DNA of 42,722 bases. Source: Clostridia bacterium (lineage in GTDB: Bacteria; Bacillota; Clostridia; Christensenellales; Borkfalkiaceae). Below are positions 16,260 through 24,734 of this stretch, piece after piece. The stretch covers positions 1 to 42,722 of the forward strand of contig JAGHJS010000042.1 of the NCBI GenBank assembly GCA_017886545.1, in the 5' to 3' direction. A model generated the notes under the pieces. The model saw nothing but the letters and a program-made list of their open reading frames with translations, made no database searches and was not told the origin of the DNA. A program made the position numbers and the translations under genes. Each line of letters begins with the position of its first letter. Within the stretch, counting starts at the first letter, position 1.

Positions 16260-16877
16260 TCATGCCTCGCCCGCGATCGTTTTCAGCCGCGCGGCTTTGG
16301 CGCGCACCTCTTCTGCGGACCCGCTGCACAGCGCGCCGCCGACGCCGAGCGCGAAGGCGCCCGCACGCAGCCATTGCGCGGCGTTCTGCTCGCCGACGCC
16401 GCCCGTGGGGATAAGTTCGAGGTTGGGGAACGGCGTTTTCCATGCACCGATCGCGGCAGGCGTGAATTCGCTTGCGGGGAACAGCTTAACGGCCATGCAC
16501 CCGCACTCCAGAGCGCGCACGGCCTCGGTCGGGCTGTGCACGCCCGGAAAGACGGGAACGCCGTAGCGGTTCCCCATCTTTACCACATCCGCGTCAAAAG
16601 CGGGCGTGACCAAAAATTTTGCGCCCGACAAGATCGCAATGCGCGCACTCTCTGCATCCAACACGGACCCCGCGCCCAACAGCGCTTCGGGCAAGGCATC
16701 GGCAACGGCTTCCAACCGCCTGTGCGCGCGCTCCATCGTGAGGGGCAGCTCCATCACATGCAGCCCGCCCGCCACAAGCGCACGGCAGACGGCGGATACT
16801 TCCTGTCCGCTCTCTCTTCGCACGATGGCGATCACTTTCTCCCGTGCGATCTGTTCGTACACGTCTATCGCTTTCAC
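16260..16877 (-). CDS. eda: KDPG/KHG aldolase
   Basis: 205 aa, the normal size. It is a class I aldolase: the Schiff-base lysine is Lys131 in AVKLFPAS, the catalytic Glu is Glu43 in VMELPLT, and the phosphate-binding IPTGGV and the LGAGSV motif are present. It splits KDPG into pyruvate and glyceraldehyde-3-phosphate. The start is GTG at 16877, with GGGGAGG 8 bases upstream. Together with the kinase it forms the end of a uronate-type catabolic route; the enzymes making KDG are not in this window. Some family members act instead on 2-keto-4-hydroxyglutarate or 6-phospho-2-keto-3-deoxygalactonate. Confidence 0.92.
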   Translation of the reverse strand: MKAIDVYEQIAREKVIAIVRRESGQEVSAVCRALVAGGLHVMELPLTMERAHRRLEAVADALPEALLGAGSVLDAESARIAILSGAKFLVTPAFDADVVKMGNRYGVPVFPGVHSPTEAVRALECGCMAVKLFPASEFTPAAIGAWKTPFPNLELIPTGGVGEQNAAQWLRAGAFALGVGGALCSGSAEEVRAKAARLKTIAGEA

Positions 16878-16894
16878 CGTTCACACCTCCCCTT

Positions 16895-18013
16895 TTACTT
16901 GCCGTACAGCTCCTTTTGCGCCGCAAACGTATCGTGAAACACCGTGCAGCTCTCCCGCTGAAGGCTGCTGACGACCATTTGCAGCTCCGAGCCTTCCGAA
17001 ACAAGTTTCCCCGCGAGCACATCCTCCGGAGTGAACTTCGCCATCAAAATTTCGCGGGCGGGATCCTCCACCCCCGGCACGCCGTAGCCGCGCTCACGGT
17101 CGTATACGATATAGATGAACCCGTTCCTCTCCGTCCCGTCAGGGTACGAGACCAGGTTGCGCCCGTCTAAAAGCAGACCGCCCTTCCACGTTTTCCCTTC
17201 GTCTTCGGAGAGCAACGCCGTCAGGTTGTTCCGCCCCGTGTAATTGACGTGGTTGACCAGCAGCAGGCGCCCGTCCTGCAGGCGGCGGAGGAAGAAACGG
17301 CTGCACGGGCCTCCCCAGCCCGTATCTTCGCCGGCGCTCCATTGCCTGCCGCCGTCCGAAGATTCGCTCACGCCGATCCCCTTATAGGTGCGCACATACA
17401 TACGGATGCGCTCTCCGCTTTCGACGAACATATGCTCGTCGTAGCAGCGCGCGGGCATATCGACGCCTCCTAACCGCTCAAACGTTTTTCCTTTGTCGCG
17501 CGAACGATACGCAAACGCCAGACGCGGCTCGCTCTCCGATTCGGGCATGCCGGTAATGTAAATGCCTCTCTTCCAGACGGCGACGGGGAACAGCCAATCG
17601 CCGTTTTTCAGGACAGTGGGCTTATTGAGCATTACGTCCTGCCCGATCTTGAAAGGCTCGCCGAAGGTGAGCGTTTCGGAATCGGGATCCTCGCAGACGG
17701 CGGCGTATGCGCCGTACAGCGCGCCCGGCATGACGGACCAGATGAACCAGAGCCGCCCGAGCGGATCGACCCACACGCAGGGATCGTAACAGCGGAATTC
17801 ACTTCCGGCATCCGCCGCCGCAACGGGCGCGGACCAGCTCTGCCCGCCGTCGTCGCTTTTGATGAGCACGCAGAAGTTGCCAAGCTCTTCGCCGTCGCCG
17901 CCGCTGTAAAAGGTAACGAATAGCCTGCCGCCGAGGGTGACGTCGATGCTCGGGATGCCCTGCCATTTGCGCTGCGTATATTTTTTTAAAAGTTCTTTGT
18001 CGGTAACAAGCAT
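16895..18013 (-). CDS. sialidase-superfamily six-bladed beta-propeller, putative exo-glycosidase
   Basis: 372 aa, cytoplasmic (no signal peptide). Four Asp boxes are visible: SDDGGQSW (53-60), SRDKGKTF (171-178), SSDGGRQW (218-225) and SEDEGKTW (269-276), the mark of BNR/sialidase propellers. The position of the sialidase (F/Y)RIP motif reads GIP (19-21), so the first carboxylate-binding Arg is absent and a true sialidase is unlikely. Conserved CYDEHMFVE and MYVRTYKG segments may build another active site. It sits between GH127 and KDPG aldolase genes, so release of a keto-sugar acid or uronate is a reasonable guess. Function is open. Confidence 0.7.
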   Translation of the reverse strand: MLVTDKELLKKYTQRKWQGIPSIDVTLGGRLFVTFYSGGDGEELGNFCVLIKSDDGGQSWSAPVAAADAGSEFRCYDPCVWVDPLGRLWFIWSVMPGALYGAYAAVCEDPDSETLTFGEPFKIGQDVMLNKPTVLKNGDWLFPVAVWKRGIYITGMPESESEPRLAFAYRSRDKGKTFERLGGVDMPARCYDEHMFVESGERIRMYVRTYKGIGVSESSDGGRQWSAGEDTGWGGPCSRFFLRRLQDGRLLLVNHVNYTGRNNLTALLSEDEGKTWKGGLLLDGRNLVSYPDGTERNGFIYIVYDRERGYGVPGVEDPAREILMAKFTPEDVLAGKLVSEGSELQMVVSSLQRESCTVFHDTFAAQKELYGK

Positions 18014-18029
18014 ATCCTCTCCTTTTTTG

Positions 18030-19955
18030 CTATGCGCCTATCTGCGGAAATACGGTGACGCGCAGTTTTGCCGCGCCCTGCGGAATAAGTTTTATATACT
18101 CCGCGCCGCCTGCCGCGGAAAGGATGTTCCGATCGGGCAGGCAGGGCGTGAACACAAAATCCCCCTGCAAGGTACGCCTCTTCTTGGCATATAAGTCATA
18201 GCACTGCACGACCTCCTTTTTCCTTTCGAGGTCCCAGCCTTCGATCGTGTGCGCGGGCACTTCGAGGCTGACGGGCACATGCGCCGCATCCCACGGATCT
18301 CCGCACAGCTCTCCGCGCGAAAAGCGCACGTTTCCGTCTGTAAGTTCGCTTTTGCGGAGCGCGAAATTCCACTGCGAATCGGGGAAATATTCATAATCGG
18401 GCAGCGCGCTCTCCGCAGCCTGCGTAACATGTTCCCTGATCTTCACGCCGAGGCTGTACACCAGCGCGCCGCGCTCGATGTACAAACCGCCGTCCGCACT
18501 GTCCTGCACGCGCACCTGCGGATACAGCTGCAGGCGCAGCACGTCCCCTTCGCAAAAGACGCGTTCGATCCTGCAAAAGCCGCCCGCAAACGCCGCCTCG
18601 ACCGCCTGCCCGTTCAAGGTAAGGCTCGCCCCACGGCTCCACGAGGGCACGCGCAGATGCAGCGCAAAGCCGACGGGGTCTGCCGTATGTACGGTGAAGG
18701 AAAGTTCGTCCGTAAACGGATACGCCTCCGTCTGTTCGACGGTCACCGTATGTTTACCGCGCGTAAAGGTAAACGCTCCGGGCGCGTACAGGACCGCATA
18801 CGGCTCGCCGCCGCGCAGGAACCACATATGGCGGCAGAAGTTCGGCATAAAGCGGTTGCAGTTGCCTGAACAGCACGCCGTATGATGGCGCGCATTGTAG
18901 CGCATCCAGCCCGTTCCCCTGAAAAATTCGTTGTGATTGCTGTTCTCCGCCGCAATGACCTGGTTGGGGCAGGAAAAGTACTGTATCGCGGAAAAATCTT
19001 CCCGCACGGCGCCGATCCCCGCGTTGAAGATGCACTTTTCGATCTTGTCGGCATACAACGGATCGCCCGTCGCCATAAAGAGATAGGAGAGCGCCCAGGT
19101 GTAATCCGTAACGGTGCACAGCTCATGGCTTTGCAGCGAATCGTTGCCGATCAGAAACTCATTGCTGCAATGCCCGCCGTCGGCAAGCATGAACATCGTG
19201 TCCAGCTTTTCAAAGGCATGCACGCTGGCGGCAAGGTAGCGCCTGTTCTTCGTATAAAGGTACAGGAGCGCGCCGATCTTGCCCGTCTCGTCATAGGTGA
19301 CGCCGTGCGCGTACGGCTTTTTTTCGGAGAGCATGACCTCCTCGCAGTTGTCGTCGAGGCAGCGCGCATTGTAGTTTTTGTAGGTGCTTTCCGCCAAAGA
19401 GAGCAGCCGCGCATCCCCCGTGACGCCATACGCCCACAGCATGGGTTCGATATGCAGAAATTCGCGCTTTTCGGAGTAGTCGTACTGCCCCTTCAGATAG
19501 AAATCCCGCACCGCTTCGGGGATGCGCCTGTCCCCTGTATGCTCGTACTTTGCCATCAGCCCGCGGAAGAACACGACGTGCGGCCAACGGTGCCACCCGC
19601 TCTTTTGCCGCAGCACATCGGAGCCGATAAAGCCGTCTTCGGCGACGTGCGACAGGGCGTAACCGAAACTTTCGTCCGCGCGGGCGCACAGATCTTCCCG
19701 CCCCGTCAGTACGCCGCAGCTGTACATGCCGTCCAGCCAATAGGCAGTCTGCTCGAACACCTCCCACGGCGGCGTTTCGCCCTCCCTGGTTTCGCCCTTC
19801 CAAAAGGCGATGCTGTACGGGTACCCGATCTCGTTGAGATGCCCCGTAAGCCCCTCTGCCTGCGTATTGAGAAAGTCTTTCAGCCAGCCGCGCGGCAGCA
19901 CTGCGCCGAGCGGCACTCTTGTAAAATTGCCCGTATCCATGATCTCCTCATACAT
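18030..19955 (-). CDS. GH127-family beta-L-arabinofuranosidase-like enzyme
   Basis: 641 aa, cytoplasmic, DUF1680-type (alpha/alpha)6 barrel with C-terminal beta-sandwich domains. The zinc/thiolate site of GH127 is conserved: Glu278-x-Cys280 in HELC, then Cys361-Cys362 in HTACCSGNCNRF, where the first of the paired cysteines is the known nucleophile in characterised members. TGDPLYADKIEKCIFNAGIG is the typical segment between them. Members remove beta-L-arabinofuranose; other specificities exist in related families. The ATG at 19955 overlaps the end of the GH20 gene by eight bases but lacks a good binding site; ATG 19940 has GAGGAG only 3 bases away, so the exact start is uncertain. Confidence 0.88.
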   Translation of the reverse strand: MYEEIMDTGNFTRVPLGAVLPRGWLKDFLNTQAEGLTGHLNEIGYPYSIAFWKGETREGETPPWEVFEQTAYWLDGMYSCGVLTGREDLCARADESFGYALSHVAEDGFIGSDVLRQKSGWHRWPHVVFFRGLMAKYEHTGDRRIPEAVRDFYLKGQYDYSEKREFLHIEPMLWAYGVTGDARLLSLAESTYKNYNARCLDDNCEEVMLSEKKPYAHGVTYDETGKIGALLYLYTKNRRYLAASVHAFEKLDTMFMLADGGHCSNEFLIGNDSLQSHELCTVTDYTWALSYLFMATGDPLYADKIEKCIFNAGIGAVREDFSAIQYFSCPNQVIAAENSNHNEFFRGTGWMRYNARHHTACCSGNCNRFMPNFCRHMWFLRGGEPYAVLYAPGAFTFTRGKHTVTVEQTEAYPFTDELSFTVHTADPVGFALHLRVPSWSRGASLTLNGQAVEAAFAGGFCRIERVFCEGDVLRLQLYPQVRVQDSADGGLYIERGALVYSLGVKIREHVTQAAESALPDYEYFPDSQWNFALRKSELTDGNVRFSRGELCGDPWDAAHVPVSLEVPAHTIEGWDLERKKEVVQCYDLYAKKRRTLQGDFVFTPCLPDRNILSAAGGAEYIKLIPQGAAKLRVTVFPQIGA

Positions 19956-21822
19956 AAGACATATATTCCGTCAGTGTGTTCGCAGTGACCGTTTCTCCCC
20001 AATTTTGCATGATGATGCGGTTCCCCTGTCCGAATTCATCCAGGATATCCTCTTCCAGCTCCTCTATCCGCGCCGTTTTTCCTTCGGCGTACGCTTTGAG
20101 CCGCTTTGCATTTTGCTGCAGGCGGAAGAGGAGCGCGCCGATGCGGATGTGCGTGACGTCTATGCCGTGCGGCTTGTTGACGCGCATCCACTGCTTTTGG
20201 AACGCTTCAAAAAAGGCGCGTATCGCGCGCATCGCTGCGGGATAATCCTCTTTGGCAAGGCGAAGTAGTTCCGCCTTATCCCCCGAACGGTATGCCTTTC
20301 GGGTGCGCACGCCGAGGTCGAACTTTTTCGAGAGCGCCTTTACGAGCGCGATCTGCGTATCGAACAGATAGGAATATTCGCCCGCCGCCCTCTTCGCTTT
20401 TTTAAGTTTCGCAAGCTGGGCGCGGTACGCCTCGGCGATGCCCCCTTGCAGGGTCTTATCCATACACCCCAAAAAGGTATCGTTGTAGAGTAGGTACTTT
20501 GCCGAGGTATTGATATAGCCGCGCTCCCCTTTACCGCTCAGATCGTTCGCGCCGTCTATGCTCATAAAGAGGCGGAAGGGGCAGAACATCTCCGAAAATG
20601 CCGCGCGGAACCTTTCTTCGCTTCTGTTGCCGTAAGCGCGCTCCGCATAGTAGACGATGTTGGGAAGCACCGAAAAGACCGGCGTTTCGCAGCCGCAGTC
20701 TCCCCACGCGGACAGCATGACGTCGCGCACGCCCGCACGTTCGCAGTCGTTTAAGTTCGCGCGGTTGACGGGCAGGCTGAACGCGTTGTTGGGCGCAAAG
20801 CCGTACCACTTCGCCGCGCCGCCGCAGAAGCGGAAGGAGGAGCAGAAGTTTTTGCCTTCCGCAAACCGATGCGCGATCTCCCCCTCCCGCACCTGCGTTT
20901 CATAGTCCGCAAAGGGGTTGCCGTAGCTCCAGCCGATGAGGGTCACACCCTCGGGCACGGCAGGCATCTTTTTGCCGCTCCTGCCCGCTTCCTCATACTC
21001 CCGCCAGAACATATCTCCCCACATCTGCACGGAAAAACCATACTTTTTTGCAACGGAGAGCACAAACGCAAGGTGCCTGCGGTAGAGTTCGGCGGGATCG
21101 TTCTGCCCGTAGAGATCCCTGTATTTGCCCCGCCCGAGCATGAACGCTTCATCCATGCCGATATTGACTTTGCGCGAGGTAAACGTTTCGGAAAGAGTTG
21201 CAAAGATATGTTCTATCAGTTCGCGCACGCGCTCGCTGCCGACGAGCAATACGTCGTTGCAATCGAACGCACCCTTATAATAGGTGCTCCAGCGGTACAG
21301 GCTGCGCAGATGCGCCAGCGTCTGAATGCAGGGCACGAGCTCGATGCCGAACAGTTTTGCGTACGCATCGATCTCCCTGAGTTCCGCCCGCGAATACCGC
21401 CCGCGCAGGTAGCCGAAATACGGCTCGCCCTCCACTTCGTAGGTATCCTCCGTATACAGCTGCAATTCGCTGTAACCGAGCAATGCAAGTTTGCGGATAA
21501 GCTCCTTTACGGCAGGCACGTTCATCACCGCATTGCGCGAATTGTCGACGAGCAGAGAGAGCGTGTCGAAGACGCGTTCCTCAAAGGAGGCAGCGTTCCC
21601 GCCCGCCGAAAGGGCACGGCGCAGCTGACGGAAGAACGCGGCGGGGCGGTCATAATAGACCGTGATCCCCGTTTCGTCCCGTTCAAACCCTATGCGGGCG
21701 CCCTCTTTTGCCGTAAGGCGGAGAGCGGGCCCGCTCTCTCCGATGTGCAGGTCTTCCCGAAGCTCATAAAGCCCCTGCCTGTACCGGGCGTCCTGAACGC
21801 CCGACCCGAATAAAACGTTCAT
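19948..21822 (-). CDS. GH20-family beta-N-acetylhexosaminidase (intracellular GH20C-like)
   Basis: 624 aa, no signal peptide. The central barrel carries the GH20 catalytic Asp-Glu pair in VNIGMDEAF (Asp224-Glu225), preceded by LVPCIQTLAHL and followed by FSVQMWGDMFW; the C-terminal third is helical. Length and plan match the Streptococcus pneumoniae GH20C type, which removes terminal beta-GlcNAc and beta-GalNAc. It acts after import. Its ATG overlaps the previous gene's TGA by four bases. The fit to GH20 is clear from the motif, but sugar specificity is not. Confidence 0.8.
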   Translation of the reverse strand: MNVLFGSGVQDARYRQGLYELREDLHIGESGPALRLTAKEGARIGFERDETGITVYYDRPAAFFRQLRRALSAGGNAASFEERVFDTLSLLVDNSRNAVMNVPAVKELIRKLALLGYSELQLYTEDTYEVEGEPYFGYLRGRYSRAELREIDAYAKLFGIELVPCIQTLAHLRSLYRWSTYYKGAFDCNDVLLVGSERVRELIEHIFATLSETFTSRKVNIGMDEAFMLGRGKYRDLYGQNDPAELYRRHLAFVLSVAKKYGFSVQMWGDMFWREYEEAGRSGKKMPAVPEGVTLIGWSYGNPFADYETQVREGEIAHRFAEGKNFCSSFRFCGGAAKWYGFAPNNAFSLPVNRANLNDCERAGVRDVMLSAWGDCGCETPVFSVLPNIVYYAERAYGNRSEERFRAAFSEMFCPFRLFMSIDGANDLSGKGERGYINTSAKYLLYNDTFLGCMDKTLQGGIAEAYRAQLAKLKKAKRAAGEYSYLFDTQIALVKALSKKFDLGVRTRKAYRSGDKAELLRLAKEDYPAAMRAIRAFFEAFQKQWMRVNKPHGIDVTHIRIGALLFRLQQNAKRLKAYAEGKTARIEELEEDILDEFGQGNRIIMQNWGETVTANTLTEYMSYV

Positions 21823-22451
21823 TCTTTAAAAGAAAACTCGATGGAATCGACAGAAAATTCTTCACCTGCGCCAAGCCGCAAAAACATGAACATGATGTTT
21901 TTTTGGTTGCCGCAGTTCATGTTGTTGCGGTAGTACCCTGCGCTCGTTTCGATAGCGGTCGTAAAGGAAAGCTCCGCAAAGGTCCCCGCTTTGGGCACTT
22001 TGGTCTGGTTGGACATTTCCGCCCCGTCCTCATCGTTGTAGGCGAGGAACATGTTCGGCGAAGCCTGCGGGTCGACGTTGACAAGCATGCTGACCACGAC
22101 TTCGGTGCCCTCGTCGTATTCTTCAAACGCGGAGGAGTAGACGCGGAAGCAGACATTGCCGTACGACTGCATGGTATCGCTCATGCGGACGGTCAGCGCG
22201 CCGTCTACAGAGTAAGTGAACTGCGCCTCGCTGTCCTCCGTCTGCCCGGCATACAGCTGCACATAATTTTTCGCCTCCGAAAAGGGATAGCTCATCTCAT
22301 TGTAGCCGTATCCGAGCCCCACCGTCTGCCCGTCGTCAAAGGGAAACGCGGAACCGTCCTGTTCCTGCTGCCCGCTCTCCGCGCACCCGAAGGCGGCAAA
22401 GAGAGCGAACAGCAGCAAAAGCATGGCGGAAACGATCTTGCTTGCCCTCAT
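21819..22451 (-). CDS. small lipoprotein with a jelly-roll-like domain
   Basis: 210 aa, unknown function. The signal ends in AAFGC with the lipidated Cys at 23. The mature part is beta-rich: FTYSVDGALTVRMSD, VCFRVYSSAFEEY, MFLAYNDEDG and a closing EFSVDSIEFSFKE, the usual ending of carbohydrate-binding jelly rolls (a strand naming what the property contributes to the fold's edge). No aromatic binding triad can be assigned with confidence. It is the smallest of five consecutive lipoprotein genes; AAGGAG precedes the ATG and 12 bp separate it from the gene upstream. Confidence 0.75.
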   Translation of the reverse strand: MRASKIVSAMLLLLFALFAAFGCAESGQQEQDGSAFPFDDGQTVGLGYGYNEMSYPFSEAKNYVQLYAGQTEDSEAQFTYSVDGALTVRMSDTMQSYGNVCFRVYSSAFEEYDEGTEVVVSMLVNVDPQASPNMFLAYNDEDGAEMSNQTKVPKAGTFAELSFTTAIETSAGYYRNNMNCGNQKNIMFMFLRLGAGEEFSVDSIEFSFKE

Positions 22452-22463
22452 ATCCTTTTCTCC

Positions 22464-24722
22464 TTAGGCGGGAACGGGGTAGAACTCGATGCTCTCCACA
22501 TAGATGCTCCCCGTTGTTTCACAGTGAAGGTAGAACCAACCGTAACTGCCGCCCGAAAGCGTGCCGTTCAACGCAACGTTCTCCAGCAGCAATGATCCTT
22601 CCGTCGCGTTTGCTCCGATCCCTCCTTCCCCGACGGAACTGTCGGAAGAATCGGTCACATACAGGCTTGTAAGCGTATTTTCATCGAAACGGAAATTGAT
22701 CCTGACAGTATAGGTGCCGGACGTGCCGAGGGTGGACCTATGCGGCCAAAGGCAAGTTATAAGCGTATTGTTTTCATTGGGCGTGATCCTGAACAGATTG
22801 GTCCCGTCTTCGCCTTCCACGACCGCCCTGGCGGCTCCGTTTGTAATAAAGTTCCCTTCCGGCCCCGCCGTTTCGCTGAGGGCGTCCCCTTCAAAGGTCG
22901 TGACCGCCGCGGGAACGGAACCCGCTTTTCGGAACACGATGCTCTCAACATAGACGGTACCCGAAGACTGACACCAAAGCTGGAAACCGTAGCGCCCGCC
23001 CGGTCCCGAGATCGACCGTCCGAAGAGCACCAACGATCCCGCTTCCGCGTTTGCCGTATTGATATCCTGCCCGTACAAAACGGAGGTGCAATTTAAATCC
23101 GTCGCCACAAAGATACGGGTCAGCCCTTCGTCAAAGCGGAAGTTGATGACAATATCGTAGCTGCCCGCGGGGACGTTCCTTGCGACCCAGTTCAGATTGA
23201 GCCTACTGTCTTTCGGCGTGAAGGCAAACGCGTGGTTGCCGCCGCCTACATCTGCCACCGTGCGCGTGCCGTTCGTATCATTGTTGTCTCTGCCGTTGGT
23301 GATAAAATTATCCGACGGAGCGCTCCCGACAGGATCGGTATCGAACGTAGTGATGTAGCAGTCGTCCGCCCTGACGAGCAGATATTGCGTTGCCGTCAGA
23401 TCGCCGCTCGCCCCCTTCGCCGTAACGGAAATGACAAATTCGTAGTACGAGCCGCTCGCAACGACGACGGATGCAAACGTGTTCGGCTGTTCCTGCTCTT
23501 TTCCGTCGATCTTATACGACGTGACCGAGAACGCACCGCCCTCGGCAGGCTCCGCGTTGATCGCAAGCACATCGCCCCAATCGCCGACGGCAAACGTTTC
23601 GCCCGCCGTCAGGACCGTGTTGACTTCATACCCTTCCTTGAACTGCACTTTCAGTGTTTCGGTGTTGTATACGACGTTCACGGTGACCGTTCTTTCAACG
23701 CTGTTGTAGTTTTTGGTATCGCTCGGGGTGAACACAGCCGTAAAGGTGTTTTCGCCGAAGCTGAGCGCGGTATCCGCGCCCGCGTCTTTCCACGCCCATG
23801 TGCCGGGATCTTCCGCAGGCAGCGCGACCTCGCCAAGGGTGTTTTCAAACGTATAGGCGATAGAATACTCCTCCTTTATGGAGACAACGGGCGTTGCCTT
23901 GGCGACCAGGACGCTGACCCGCCCTTCGGCGGCGTAGTATGCATCCGTCTCTGCAAAGACAACATCAAAAACGTTTTCTCCCGCTTCCCCTACGGCGGTA
24001 TCGCCCGCAGACTTGAATGCCCAGCCGGACGGAAGGATCACGTCGGCAAGCGTGTCTCCGTACGTCGCCGTAAGCGACAGCCCGTCCAGGACGGAGAGAT
24101 CGGGATACCCCTTGCTCACCGTGACGGTAATCTGCTTTTCGGCGGCGGTGTAGTTTGCGTTCTCGGCAAACACGACGGTAAAGGTGTTCTCTCCCGCCGC
24201 CCCTACAGGCGTATCGCCCGCATCCCTGAACGCCCAGCCGTTCGGAAGGGACACGTCTGCCAGCGTCTGCCCGACGGTCGCCGTGATGTCTGTCAGCCCC
24301 TCTTCGGAGGGCGCCGCTTTGCCGATGGTGACGGTCACGGCGTTGCTGACGGCTTCCGCATTCTGCTCACCGTACGTTGCGGAGAGCTCCAGCGTATACG
24401 TACCGCTCTCGGCGACCTCCGTAAGGATGAGCGTTGCAGGAAGCGCCGTACCCGCTCCTTCCGCAACTTCCGCCCCGTCCTTGTACCACCGGTACGAATA
24501 GGCGGCGGGAACGGCGGAAAGCGCCTCCTTGCTCTCATCGGAAAGGTCTGCCGTAAGCGTGATCTGCGCGTCGGGAGAATAGGTCATCTGCGTTTCGCTT
24601 GCCGTGACCGTCACGGCAAGCCCGTCCAATTCTCCGCCCTCTTTTTCCTCTTCGGTGCACGCGGCAAAGAATATGCAGCAAAACGCGCACAGTCCGATGA
24701 GGACAGTTATCAATTTTTTCAT
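22464..24722 (-). CDS. multi-domain lipoprotein: Ig-like repeats plus two C-terminal jelly-roll modules
   Basis: 752 aa, no enzyme motif. Lipobox Cys22 (FFAAC). An Ig-like domain with YSYRWYKDG and SGTYTLELSA (about 35-133) is followed by three MBG-like repeats (about 138-203, 206-273 and 277-350) built on GQTLADVSLPNGWAF..AGENTFTVVF, then another Ig-like domain (about 355-450). Two related beta-sandwich modules end the protein (about 455-598 and 606-747); both contain INFRFD and close with S(G)xVYVESIxF. These modules are also found at the end of the neighbouring lipoprotein at 24735-26984. The layout of a stalk with terminal binding heads suggests glycan capture at the cell surface; this is inference. 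Confidence 0.8.
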   Translation of the reverse strand: MKKLITVLIGLCAFCCIFFAACTEEEKEGGELDGLAVTVTASETQMTYSPDAQITLTADLSDESKEALSAVPAAYSYRWYKDGAEVAEGAGTALPATLILTEVAESGTYTLELSATYGEQNAEAVSNAVTVTIGKAAPSEEGLTDITATVGQTLADVSLPNGWAFRDAGDTPVGAAGENTFTVVFAENANYTAAEKQITVTVSKGYPDLSVLDGLSLTATYGDTLADVILPSGWAFKSAGDTAVGEAGENVFDVVFAETDAYYAAEGRVSVLVAKATPVVSIKEEYSIAYTFENTLGEVALPAEDPGTWAWKDAGADTALSFGENTFTAVFTPSDTKNYNSVERTVTVNVVYNTETLKVQFKEGYEVNTVLTAGETFAVGDWGDVLAINAEPAEGGAFSVTSYKIDGKEQEQPNTFASVVVASGSYYEFVISVTAKGASGDLTATQYLLVRADDCYITTFDTDPVGSAPSDNFITNGRDNNDTNGTRTVADVGGGNHAFAFTPKDSRLNLNWVARNVPAGSYDIVINFRFDEGLTRIFVATDLNCTSVLYGQDINTANAEAGSLVLFGRSISGPGGRYGFQLWCQSSGTVYVESIVFRKAGSVPAAVTTFEGDALSETAGPEGNFITNGAARAVVEGEDGTNLFRITPNENNTLITCLWPHRSTLGTSGTYTVRINFRFDENTLTSLYVTDSSDSSVGEGGIGANATEGSLLLENVALNGTLSGGSYGWFYLHCETTGSIYVESIEFYPVPA

Positions 24723-24734
24723 ACTTTTCCCTCC

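Noticed and set aside
16895..18013. True GH33 sialidase
   Set aside because: The RIP arginine is missing and there are no sialic-acid catabolic genes (nanA, nanE, nanK) nearby.
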